The notes beneath the pieces are model-generated. The model was not told the origin of the DNA. It did no database searches and saw only the letters and a program-made list of their open reading frames with translations. Of a stretch of 64,000 bases of DNA, positions 45,251-55,960 are shown in pieces; position 1 is the stretch's first letter, and each line of letters starts with the position of its first letter. A program made the translations under genes and the position numbers. The DNA comes from Nepenthes gracilis (lineage: Eukaryota > Streptophyta > Magnoliopsida > Caryophyllales > Nepenthaceae). The stretch covers positions 5,456,001-5,520,000 of the forward strand of contig BSYO01000026.1 in assembly GCA_033239525.1 (NCBI GenBank). The letters run 5' to 3'.

Positions 45251-47815
45251 TTGAGCTAGTATATACCAACATATGCGGCCCTCTCAAAGTAAAGACCCTC
45301 ATAAAAGTATTTTATTTCATCATGTTTATTAATAATTGTTTAAGAAAATTATGAGTATGTCCCACAAAATCAAAGGATCAATTTCTTAATGTATTCGACT
45401 AATTTCATGTCTTATTTGAGAGACAAATAGGGAAGAAGTTAAAGTGCATTTGAAGCAATAACAAAGGAGAATATACTAGAGTAATTGATATATATTGCCG
45501 AACCCACAAAATTCGACACCAAATGACTTCACCGAAGACACCATAGCTGAATGGTGGGGCCGAGAGAATGAATAAAATGTTAATTGAGAGAGTTTATTGT
45601 GTGCTTTTAGAGACAAAGCTCTCTAATTCACTTTGGGGGGAAGCTTTAAATGTTGTGGCCCACGTAATCAATCTTTTACCAAGTGACCCATGTAATGACA
45701 AAATACCAAAAAATGCGTGGTCTGAAAAGAAGGTATTCTCCAACCACTTGCACATATTTGGATACAAGTCCTTCATCCATATCCCAAAGGACAAAAAGTC
45801 CAAGCTTGAGTCAAAGATAAGATAATGCATCTTTTTCTATTTTGGAGAAGATGAGTTAGGCTATCCGTTTTATAATCTGATAGAGAATAAGCTTGTAAGG
45901 ATAAGGGACGTGGTATTTGTTGAGGATGAGACTATCGAAGATATCAACAAAGCAAAGAAAGTTATTTTCAATAATAACAACAGCTGACTTTGTGACATGA
46001 ATCTTGAATCTTTGACACTAATACCAATTCATGATGAAGATAGTGATCGAGGTGATGCTGGAGGAGAAGTAGACCATAGAACTCCTACGCTTGATGGAGT
46101 GGACAATCCAACTATGGATGATGGTGTTCATCATCATGATGCTTCTAGATTGGCTGAGACCATCCTACTCCGATGATCTATAAGAAATCGAAGGACCTCT
46201 TCTTACCTATTAGCTGATGAGTATGTGTTGCTTACCAAAGTGAAGAACCTCAAAGCTTTGTTAAAGTAATAGGGAATGAGTACAAGTCAAAGTAGATGAA
46301 AGCCATACAAGATGAGAAAAAGTCATCGCAAAAAAACTACACTTTCGAGCTAACCAAATTACCTAAAGGTAAACGTTCTTTAAAAAACAAGTAGGTTTTT
46401 CATTTGAAGTCCGATGAGAATAACCTATATTCGAGGTACAAAGCAAGATTGATCGTGAAAGGGTTCAATCAGCAAAAAGGCATCAACTTTGAGGAGATTT
46501 GTGCTCCAGTTGTGAAGATATATTCTATTAGGTTTGTTCTTAGTTTGGCAACAATCCTTGATCTAGAAATTGAATAGTTAGATGTGTAGATGGTATTTTT
46601 CTATAGTGATCTTGATTAGAAAATCTATATGGAATAATCGGAGGGATTCCAAGTTGAGGGAAATGAGCACCTTGTATGCCGTCTTAAGAAAAGCCTTTAT
46701 AAACTAAAACAAAACCCTGAGACAATGGTACAAAAATTTAAATCTGTAATTGTGAGTCAATATTACCAAAAGACTATTTCAAATCATTATATCTTTTTTC
46801 AAAGGTTTTCGGAAGACAACTTCATCATTTTCCTACTCTATATAGAGGACATACTTATTATTAGACGAAATACCTCTCAGATGGCAAAATTAAAGTAGCT
46901 GCTTGGGAAATCCTTTTCCATAAAAGATTTGGAGAGGGCGAAGCAAATTATTGATATAAGAATATTTCTCTACCAGAAAGCAAAGAAATTGTATATGTTC
47001 TAAGAAAGCTACATTGAATAGATGCTTTTAAGGGTTTAATATGGAGAAAACCAAGCAAGTAAGTATTCCATTGGCCAACCACTTCAAATTTAGTAATCGA
47101 CAATGTCCTACTATAGATGATAAAAAGACACACATGATACATCTCCCTTGCTCTTCAATCATGGGCAATTTGATGTATGCAATGGTACGTACAAGATTGA
47201 ATATAGCTCATACAATTACAATAGTTAGCTAATTCATTTCTAACCCCGGAAAGAAATATTAGTCAGAGGTAAAGTAAATATTGAGGTATCTCCAAAGAAT
47301 TTTAAAGATATGGTTATGCTTTGAAAATGGCAAGCCACTTTTGATTGGGTACATTGACACAGATATGACGGGCGATATTAACTCTCGGAAGTCCACCTCA
47401 GGATATCTAATTATGTTGTCAAGAAGAGTTGTTTCTTAGCATTTTAAACTATAGAAGTGTGTTACTCCCTCTACCATCAAAGCGAAATTTATTTCAGTGA
47501 CGAAGATAACTAAAGAGATGTTGTGGATGAGAAAATTTATTCAAGAACTCAATTTCAAGTAAAAGTGATATGTACTACATTGTGACAATCAAAATGCTAT
47601 TAATTTTTGTGAAAACTTATCATTTCATTTCCAATCGAAATATATTGATGTGAGATATCATTAAATGAAGAATATCATTGATTTGGAGTTACAAATTCTT
47701 AATAAGATCGGGACTAAGGAGAATGTTGACCAAAGTTATATAAAGGAAAAAGTTTAAAATTTGTCGAACCATAGTTGGGATGGTAATGGGAGCCACAAAA
47801 TCTTGAGAGGAAGTT
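45251..47815 (+). pseudogene. pol: old Copia pol (integrase-RT-RNase H), broken
   Basis: Integrase 45251-45830: LVYTNICGPLKVK, and later LSNSLWGEALNVVAHVINLL, HIFGYKSFIHIPKD. RT 46300-46960: KNYTFELTKLPKGKRSLKNK, VKGFNQQKGINFEEI; the YVDD box (46839-46850) reads YIED, losing one catalytic Asp. RNase H 47270-47700: YIDTDMTGDINSRKSTSGYL and LHCDNQNAI. Many stops. Confidence 0.85.
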
Positions 47816-48576
47816 TATTAGATTGTGGACCATTCTCTTATGAGTCCTATACCTATGTGATGTATTGTCTAGTAGCACATACGATGACCCATGCATCTTA
47901 CATGATCGGGGGAAAGCTGTTGAGCAGCGCTTGATGGGCTCCTGATTCACACATGAGTACAAATAATCCAGATTAGTGATGCCCAAGGAGCACCTAAGAA
48001 GCGCACATATGCAGTTTGTCCAAATTGAAGACACATGGTTAGTGTCTGAGAGATGCATGAGCACACTTCATCTAGATTGCTCGGTGCTTGATGCACTCCC
48101 AAAGAGCACTCATACGTCCATTACATAGTAGGCTCATGCTTGATGGGCGCTCATTCGATGTTCCTAATAGAAAATTGTCCTAACGTAATTTTAGGGTTAA
48201 TCTAATACGGTTTTTGAGACATTAAGCTCCGATACAGTAAGAAAAAAAAAGAGAAAGAGAGAAGATTAATATTTGCTCATCCATTTGAGTTCGAATCGTA
48301 TTCCATTTTTCACCAACCATGGATACGTTATTTTCATAATCGTTAAGGATATTTTACCGACTATATTTCTTCTCTTTTACTTTGTACTCTTTATATAATT
48401 TACTACACGGTATCATGTCCTTATATTTGTTGGAGGTTATTGTAACCGAATTCACCCTATTAGTGGATATTCTTCTCACTTATAATCCTATAATTTTTTT
48501 TTATTTGAAAAGGAATTTTTTAATAAAATCTTGTGTATTTTCTTATGGTTCAAACAATGGAGTTCGAAACCCAACA
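47816..48576 (+). repeat. 3' LTR of the old Copia element
   Basis: Starts TATTAGATTGTGG and ends AAACCCAACA. Its last ~116 bases (from 48461) are included in the direct repeat that recurs at 52915. Confidence 0.8.
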
Positions 48577-48893
48577 CAAATAAGATAAACTAATAACATT
48601 CAGGACTTCGAAATATCACTACCCAAAAAACAATTGCGGCACACCATCACACCAAAGATTAACCATTTTCAAATGGAGAAAACAGAAACAAAACATATCA
48701 TTAGGTAGATGCTCAACACGTCAAAAGGTCTAACAAATATCTGAAATTCAAAAACAACGCAAGTTACATTTTTCAGAAAAATTGAAACAAAACATCACCG
48801 TAAAAGCTAATCAAAAGCAAAAGAAACAAAACAAGTAAGAAAGCATATATTATCATCAATCGAAAAAGCACATCTTTGAAAGCATAAAAGAAG
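48461..48893 (+). repeat. left copy of a ~435 bp direct repeat flanking a truncated Copia element
   Basis: It consists of the last ~116 bases of the old Copia LTR plus ~317 bases of its 3' flank. Recurs at 52915-53353 with a few percent difference and small indels. The next element starts exactly at its right end. Confidence 0.92.
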
Positions 48894-49708
48894 TGTTGGG
48901 GATCACTCTCGTGAAGAAGTTCTTGTGATTGAAGAACTTGGGCGGAACACTAATGTGCTGTTTTCATTCAGGAAAGAAATTTCAATCAACATAGTTGACC
49001 GGATAGACGGTCAATAGAGTTGACCGGATTGATGGTCAACATTATCAGCAAATAATGTTGACCGATATGGTGGTTAAGTAAATCGAATTCACTGAGAGAT
49101 TCCAAAATGGCAAATTTGGGCCAGTCAATAAGGGGCAACTTGGTCTGTGGAGAACGCGGACGTCAACGGGTTGCCGTCCACTAGAAAGTAAGATAATACC
49201 AACTCAAGAAATTTGCCAAGATACGTGATCTCTTTTGATTTTATCCGGAGCCGTTTTTATAGGAAATATTCATATTATTAGAAAGGACTGATTCTGTCCT
49301 TTTCTAGATAGAAGATTACCCCAGATCTTTCTGTGTGCGGTTTTTGATATTAAAAGCAAGTATTGTAACTTGTTGTAGAGAGGTGTGTGTGAAATAGTTT
49401 TTTGAGTGCCTTAGTGATAGAGAGAGCGAGAGGAAAAACGGTGAAGGGAGGAGAAACTGTAAGCAACTGTTCGTGTGTTGCTGTTGCTCTGTTCTTCAAT
49501 TTTCTTTATGTTCTACTGTATAACAGGGGAATTTGTTCCCAAAATCTCTCACATAGTGAAATACGTTCAGTGGACGGATTGTCCCATGGTTTTTTCCTTA
49601 ATTGATAAGAATTTTTCACGTAAAAATTCTTGTATTTATTGTTCTTCTTCATTCATATTCCTTACTGTGTTATTCGAGCGGGAAAGTCAGACGCCCTCTT
49701 TCCCATCA
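48894..49708 (+). repeat. 5' LTR of the truncated Copia element
   Basis: Begins TGTTGGGGATCACTC and ends TTTCCCATCA, with the primer site directly after. Shares the TGTTGGG(G)..TCACTC start and repeated TTGACCGG/GGTCAA motifs with the solo LTR at 28223. Confidence 0.88.
48995..49065. promoter_or_regulatory. cluster of TTGACCG/CGGTCAA motifs
   Basis: TTGACCGG at 48995-49002, CGGTCAA at 49008-49014, TTGACCGG at 49020-49027, GGTCAAC at 49034-49040 and GTTGACCG at 49058-49065. WRKY-box cores, in the U3 part of the LTR. Confidence 0.65.
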
Positions 49709-49743
49709 AGTGGCATCAGACCCAGGTTCCATACACTATTTTA

Positions 49744-50500
49744 ATGGCATCCTCGTCGTCAAAGAATCTGCCATTCAGTATTGAGCAGTTCAACGAGTAG
49801 GGCAACTTTATTCTCTGGTAAGAGAGGGTGAAGAACATTTTAACGAGAGAATGGACAATGAAGGCGTTGAAGAAGAAGGACAAAAAGCCTGAAAATCTGA
49901 CCGATGATGAAAGGCAAGACAAGAGAGATCTTACAAACTGTACCATCAAGCTGTGCCTGGCGGACAACACTCTCCAAGAAGTTTTTGGCCTAACTGATCC
50001 GGCGGAGGTCTGGGAAAAGTTGGAGAGTTATTACAAATCCAAATCTCTGACAACCAGATTGCACGTAAAGAAGCAGTTTTATGGCTTACGGTTATCAAAA
50101 GAAGAGAGTTTTGAGAAACACTTGGTTGAATTTAATCGGATATTGATGCAGATTCTGCTCTTGATGAGAAAATCAAGGAGGAAGACAAGGCTTTGGTTCT
50201 ACTGGCCTCTCTACCGGCCACCTATGATCATATCGTCACAACCTTACTGTTCGATAAGGATACTTTAAGGTTGGACGAGATTATTGCCTCCCTGCTCATG
50301 AACAAGTCAAGACGGTCACAAGGAACCTCATCGTCCTCTCATTCTGAGGTGCTGGTGACCAAATCCAGGGGAAGAAGTAGAGGTCACCACCAGAAACCAG
50401 GAAAAAAAGGTCGTAGCAAATCACGGTCCAGATACCAAAATCTAGAGTGTCATCACTGTGGTAAGAATGGCCACATTAAGAAGTATTGTTTCAAATGAAA
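49744..50500 (+). pseudogene. gag: Copia gag, one frameshift and early stops
   Basis: Starts MASSSSKNLPFSIEQF at 49744 with a stop soon after. 49828-50150 encodes the UBN2 core (CTIKLCLADNTLQEVFGL, KSLTTRLHVKKQFYGLRL). A frameshift near 50150-50200 leads to VLLASLPATYDHIVTTLLF, a basic Ser/Arg stretch and one zinc knuckle, CHHCGKNGHIKKYC, with all four metal ligands intact. Confidence 0.88.
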
Positions 50501-50575
50501 GTAAAAAAATGTAGAGAAGGAGAAAGGTGACAAAGGACATGGGGAGGAAACGTCCTCCGTCTCAGTAGTCACAGG

Positions 50576-52914
50576 TTGAGACCTCCTGTTAACATGTCAA
50601 GGAGAAGTGGCAAACTTGATAGACATGAAATTTGGCTGAGTATTGATTCTGGCGCTACCCTACATGTCACGCCCAGAAAGGGATTGTTTACATCCTATAC
50701 TCCAGGAGATTTTGGAGTAATTAGGATGGACAATAAAGAAACATTTCGGGTTGTAGGTAGAGGATATATCATTCTGGTCACAAATAATGGGACGAAGCTG
50801 CTGTTGAAAGATGTGCACCATGTTCCTGATATTCGATTGAATGTCATCTCAGCCAGTCGGCTGGATGATGAAGGTTCTTCATGACACCCTGTGAAGGAGT
50901 GGTGAAACCCACCCGGAGGGTCTCTTGTTGTAGCGAGAGGGAAAAAGTGCTCCGACCTATATGTGATAAAGGTATGCGCAATCGCCGGAGATGTAAATGT
51001 TACAATTTGTAAGGAGACAGAGGATTTGTAGCACAGGAGGTTGGGCCACATGAGTGAACGGGGGACTGTCTCGCTTGACCAGGAAAGACCTAACCACCGG
51101 GACAAAGGAGGACGGGATGAAGATGTGTCCCCACTGCTTGGCCGGAAAATAGAGGAGAGTTTCTTTCAATGGAGTTTCGTCAACCCCAAAAGTCGGATTA
51201 CTTAATCTCATCCACACAGATTTGTATGGACCATTCAAAGAAAAGTCTTTCGGTAGAGTCCAATATTTTGTTTCTTTCATTGATGACTGTTCTAGAAGGC
51301 TGTGGGTTTACCCACTGAAGATCAAGGATTAGGTTTTTGGTACTTTTGAGCAATTTCATACTCTTGTGGAGCGTTAGACGGGGAAGAAACTGAAGGTCAT
51401 CCGAAGTGACAACGGTGGTGAATTCTTGGGACCTTTCGATGCCTACTGCTGATCACGTGGTATTAGGCACCAAATGACAGCACCAAAGACACCATAGTTG
51501 AATGGAGTAGTATAACGGATAGATGAAATGACGCTCTTGAAAGAGAGTTGCTGCTCTACGAAGTAAAGCTTCATGCTTGCAGGTAGAAGCACTCGGACGG
51601 CGGCCTATATTATCAACCAGCCGCCCGGTAAGCCTTTGATGGGTGAAGTGGCGGAGAAGATATGGGGGCGTGGAGCCGTCCTGATTATTTGCGAGGTGTT
51701 CGGATGTAAAGCATTACATTACATGTCCCAAAGGCAAAGGGCGAATGGAGCAAAAGGCGATGCAATGCGTCTTTACAGGCTATGGAGATGAGTTAGGCTA
51801 CAGATTTTTATGATCGCCTGCAAGAAACTCATCCGATCAAGAGATGTAATTTTTGCTAAGAATGAGACGATTGAAGACATTGGGAGGAGGCAACCTTAAT
51901 GATGAGCAAACAGACAAAGTAAGGATCAAAGATGTCAAAGTCTGTATCATTGGAAGCGATAATCGTGGGTCTTGAGGGGATTGAGGATCTTTGGAGAGGA
52001 GGTCATGGTGCCTGATGATGATCAGGATGAAGCCATCCCTCAACCGGCCAAGAAGTTACTATTAGACGATCATCTCGGAGCAGATGACCGTCCGTTAATC
52101 ATCCCCGATGAATATGTCATGCCATCGATGCCGAGGCTTAATATTATGAAGAGGCTGTAAATGGTGAAAGCAAGGAGAAATTACTGGAGGCCATGAAGGA
52201 TGAGATGAGTTCTCTTCATGAGAACCATACTTTTAACCTTATTAAACTTCCTAAGGGAAAGAAAGCCCTGAAGAATGAATGGGTCTTCTGGTTGAAGATG
52301 GACAAGAACACCAAGGAATCAAGATACAATGCACGACTGGTGGTGAAAGGTTTTGGACAACGGAAGGAAATTGATTTTGTTGAGATATTTGTTTCGGTAG
52401 TGAAGATGTCTTCCATGCGTGTGGTATTGGATCTGGCTGCCGCTTAGGACCTTGAGGTGGAGCAGATGGATGTCCGAACTATATTTCTTGATGGAGAGCT
52501 TGAGGAGGAGATCTACATGGAACAGCCGGAAGGATTTGCGGCTAAAGAAAAGGAACAACTTGTATGCCATTTAAGGAAAAGTCCGTATAGCCTGAAGTAA
52601 GCTCCTCGGCAATGGTACAAGAAGTTCGAGTCTATTATGGCTGGCCAAGGGTACCGGCGAACTACTCATAACCACTGTGTATTTGTGCCAAGATTTTCTG
52701 ATGATGATTTTGTCATTCTTCTCTTATATGTGGATGACATGTTGATAGTTGGATGAAATGATGCTCGAATAAAAGAGATGAAAGAGCAACTTGGGCTGTC
52801 ATTTGTTATGAAGGACCTTAGATCGGCGAAGCAAATTTTGGGAGTCAGAATCATACATGATCGGAAGGCTAAAAAAGTATGGCTGTTTCGAGAAAGTTAC
52901 ATTGAGAAAGTGCT
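50576..52914 (+). pseudogene. pol: Copia pol (protease-integrase-partial RT), broken
   Basis: Protease: WLSIDSGATLHVTPRKGLF keeps the catalytic D-S-G (50576-50884). Integrase 51150-51800: LIHTDLYGPFKEKSFG, FIDDCSRRLWVYPLK, VIRSDNGGEFLG. RT from about 52190: ENHTFNLIKLPKGKKALKNE, VVKGFGQRKEIDFVEIF, EEEIYMEQPEGF, and an intact YVDD (52727-52738). It ends at YIEKVL. Scattered stops make it nonfunctional. Confidence 0.9.
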
Positions 52915-53353
52915 TAGTGGATATTCTTCTCACTTATAATCCTATAATTTTTTTTATTTGAAAAGGAATTTTTAATAAAATCTTGTGTATTTCCTTATGG
53001 TTCAAACAATGGAGTTCGTACCATTAAACCCAACACAAATAAGATAAACTAATAACATTCAGGACTTCGAAATATCACTACCCAAAAAACAATTGAGGCA
53101 CACCATCACACCAAAGATTAACCATTTTCAAATGGAGAAAACAAAAACAAAACATATCATTAGGTAGATGCTCAACACGTCAAAAGGTACTAACAAATAT
53201 CTGAAATTCCGAAGCCACCGAAGTTACATTTATCAGAAAAATTGAAACAAAACATCACCGGAAAAGCTAATCAAAAGCAAAATAAAGAAAACAAACAAGA
53301 AAGCATATATTATCATCAATCGAGAAAGCACATCTTTGAAAGCATAAAAGAAG
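52915..53353 (+). repeat. right copy of the ~435 bp direct repeat
   Basis: Matches 48461-48893 from TAGTGGATATTCTTCTCAC to AAGCATAAAAGAAG. Beyond it the sequence (ATGAGTGATC) is the uninterrupted host DNA, so this copy carries the empty site of the Copia insertion. Confidence 0.92.
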
Positions 53354-54150
53354 ATGAGTGATCAAATAAAAAAAAAGTACAAAAAAAGACTGACGAGGAA
53401 TTCAACGAATATGGAAAAAAAAAAAGGGAACCTTCATTACAATGGCCGACGCCATGGCGACAGAGACAGGGAACAATAGAATGAAGCGTACAGCGAGCCG
53501 CTAGAGCAAGCTTTAGCAGAAGAACAAAACCATTTACGTAAACTGTTAGGGAGAAAAATAAAAAGACTTCAAAGCAGGATAAATTATAACATCGTTTCAT
53601 TCTTTAATTTAAAAATACAAATAATCAGTTACTTTGTTTCTCTCATCAAATAATTATACTACTTAATTCTCTCTTTATATATTTTCATATTTATTTTTCA
53701 TAATAAATATGAAATAAATAAATAGTTTACTTGCCTTATGTACTGTCCAAGGGTATCCACTTTGCTTATGGCCCTAATTAAAAATCACTTATATTTTGTT
53801 TCTTTGTAATATAACACTCAAGTATATAAATTTTTATATAAATTTATTAATATATATAAATAAATAAATTTTTTTATCTTTTAAAATGTTTTAAAAATAT
53901 TTAAACAACGATAAATTTATTTCATTTTTTAATAAAGTTATGTTAACGTCATCCTGTATTATTTTTTTTTTTGGATACTTTTAATGATAAAATTTTTAAT
54001 AACAATTAATGTGACTAAAATTATTATATTTTTTAAATATATTCAATATTTAATTATAATTTAAATCGTTTAAATTATTAATTAAATACTTACTGTTCAG
54101 AGTATTGGAAGAATTTGACAGTCTTTTAGGACCATATAGGCCAACCAAAA
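53354..54150. other. AT-rich spacer upstream of RPL27A
   Basis: No gene seen; rich in A/T runs. Confidence 0.45.
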
Positions 54151-54158
54151 TGGCCAGT

Positions 54159-54164
54159 GGCCCA
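54159..54164. promoter_or_regulatory. site II-like element (GGCCCA)
   Basis: GGCCCA (complement TGGGCC) about 200 bases before the ATG. Together with a telo-box this is the common promoter pair of plant ribosomal protein genes (established for Arabidopsis). Confidence 0.5.
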
Positions 54165-54230
54165 ATAAACTCAAGGGCTTCCCATTCGTCAACTTAAAAC
54201 AAGAAGGACAAAATAGTAACATCAACCTAG

Positions 54231-54239
54231 AAACCCTAA
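54231..54239 (+). promoter_or_regulatory. telo-box (AAACCCTAA)
   Basis: AAACCCTAA 124 bases upstream of the RPL27A ATG. Typical near the transcription start of plant translation-machinery genes. Confidence 0.7.
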
Positions 54240-54362
54240 AGTTAGCAGTTCATCAAGCACCTCCACAATTCCTTCAAAACCCCTTCGCCGCTACCCGCAA
54301 AGATTGTCCTTCAAAAAACCCAGTGGCGCAGTAGAGAGAGAGAGAGAGAGAGCGGTGAGAGG

Positions 54363-54803
54363 ATGACGACGAGATTCAAGAAGAATAGGAAGAAGAGAGG
54401 GCACGTGAGCGCGGGCCACGGACGAATCGGGAAGCACAGAAAACACCCCGGTGGCCGTGGAAACGCCGGTGGCATGCACCACCACCGTATTCTCTTTGAT
54501 AAGTACCACCCTGGCTATTTTGGGAAAGTGGGTATGCGTTATTTCCACAAATTACGCAACAAATTCTACTGCCCAATCGTCAATATTGACAAATTGTGGT
54601 CTATGGTGCCCCAAGATGTCAAGGAAAATGCATCCGAAGATAAAGTACCCATGATTGATGTCACCCAATTTGGGTACTTCAAGGTTCTCGGCAAGGGTGT
54701 TTTGCCTCAAAATCAACCTATTGTGGTTAAGGCAAAGTTGGTGAGTAAAACTGCTGAGAAGAAGATTAAGGAATCTGGCGGTGCTGTTGTTCTCACTGCT
54801 TAG
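54363..54803 (+). CDS. RPL27A: 60S ribosomal protein L27a (uL15), 146 aa, intronless
   Basis: Structural protein of the large cytosolic ribosomal subunit. The ORF has the full family length (about 145-146 residues). It begins [20 protein letters not shown] and continues with the basic Gly/His segment [20 protein letters not shown], the conserved [17 protein letters not shown] stretch, and the C-terminal half with [18 protein letters not shown] and [11 protein letters not shown]. No frameshift or stop. Some plant RPL27A genes also lack introns in the coding region. The ATG is preceded by a (GA)n run in the leader (54334-54352) and by telo-box and site II-like motifs; these support a functional, growth-linked gene. 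Confidence 0.97.
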   Translation: MTTRFKKNRKKRGHVSAGHGRIGKHRKHPGGRGNAGGMHHHRILFDKYHPGYFGKVGMRYFHKLRNKFYCPIVNIDKLWSMVPQDVKENASEDKVPMIDVTQFGYFKVLGKGVLPQNQPIVVKAKLVSKTAEKKIKESGGAVVLTA

Positions 54804-55510
54804 GTCATTCGATTCTTATAATCATCGATTTTTTTCGTTTTTATTTACGGAATTATATGGTAGTTCCATGGAAACGTTTTGCTTTGATCCAGATATTGAA
54901 GTCCTTTTTGGGAAATGGTGAAATACGAATTCCCTAAATATTTGCTTTACATTTTTTTTTTCTATTTATATTCCCTCTTTTATTTCGACGAAAATATCTA
55001 ACACGATTGCTGAACTTTGATTTGATTGGACTGCTTGAATACTGAGCCGTGGGATAATTGTTAGATCTTAGTAGATTACATTCTCATTCTTGTATGTATA
55101 CTGTTTCTTGCTTCAGTGATATCTCTTTCAGTCGTCTTGTTGCTAACGAGTTCACTCATCACAGTTGGGGGCGGATGGAATTTATTTGGGATGAATAATT
55201 AATTTATTATATATTTTAAAAACAATTACATCTTTTGAAAATAAGTAATATGGGAGAGAATATTGAAAGGAAATCATTTATGAAAACAACTGCCTCCTAA
55301 CTGAGCCCATAAGCATAGTTTACCTCAGTAAAGTTATGTAGCTTATATATTCTAAATATATGGGCAAAAAATGTGATATATCCTCCAATTTTTACGGTTT
55401 ATTGAGGTCAATTGGACGCTCTTCTGGAGAAGCCTTTAAGGTTGCGTTTGGTTGGTGTAAAATACTTTTCAAGGAAAATTATATTTTTCTGTGATTTTCG
55501 TGGCTACCAA
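54804..55510. other. 3' flank of RPL27A and spacer
   Basis: Probable 3' untranslated region and then AT-rich spacer. GTTGCGTTTGGTTGG near 55441 resembles the ends of some small plant transposons, but no partner end was found. Confidence 0.4.
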
Positions 55511-55519
55511 AGAGGAAAA

Positions 55520-55960
55520 TGGATACCTTTTCAATAGTGATAATGAAGAGATATGTAGCGGTGGCAATGGTAGAAGTGTTGGTGGTGATTGTAAAGGCGC
55601 TATGGCAGTCTGGTGGTGGAAGCATCACAGTAGTGGCAATGTGGTGGGGTGGAGGCCAGTGTGATGGTTGTATGGGTGGTGTAGTGATGGCAATAGTAGA
55701 GAGGTGTTGGTGGTGGTGGTGATGGTTGTGGTGGTGTGTTAGTCTGGAGGTGGATTTTTGAGCTAATATGTTGGTGGTGGATGGTAATGGTAGTGGAAGA
55801 CAAGCAGCAGGCGAGAGCTACTACAATGGGTGGTGTAGATGTGTTGGCGATGATAGTGGTCTCAGTATGGTCGTGGTGGTGGTGGTGGTGGTGGCAGTTT
55901 ATTGGTGGCTTAACATAGTGGTAGTGTTTATAGTGGGGTGGCGATGTTGGGAACTTACAT
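55520..55960. repeat. GGT/GTG-rich low-complexity DNA
   Basis: Dense TGGTGG/GGTGGT repeats give compositional open frames (Val/Trp/Gly-rich on one strand, Thr/Pro/His-rich on the other). Noncoding as far as can be seen. Confidence 0.75.

Larger units (their letters stand above)
42818..48576 (+). mobile_element. old Copia element, plus orientation, 5.76 kb, heavily decayed
   Basis: LTRs 42818-43671 and 47816-48576 align along their length but are strongly diverged. Flanks CGAAT (42813-42817) and CAAAT (48577-48581) differ by a single CpG-type transition and look like the target duplication. A degenerate primer site AGTGGCATTGGAGA follows the 5' LTR and a GAGAGGAAG purine tract precedes the 3' LTR. 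The gene order is gag, protease, integrase, reverse transcriptase, RNase H. It is among the most mutated elements in the window. Confidence 0.85.
48894..52914 (+). mobile_element. 3'-truncated Copia element, 4.0 kb
   Basis: An intact-looking 5' LTR (48894-49708) with adjacent primer site AGTGGCATCAGAC is followed by gag, protease, integrase and most of reverse transcriptase. It stops abruptly in RT after YIEKVL at 52914; RNase H, polypurine tract and 3' LTR are absent. Coding parts are better conserved than in the neighbouring old Copia but still contain stops and frameshifts. It is flanked by the long direct repeat rather than by a normal 5 bp duplication. Confidence 0.9.
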
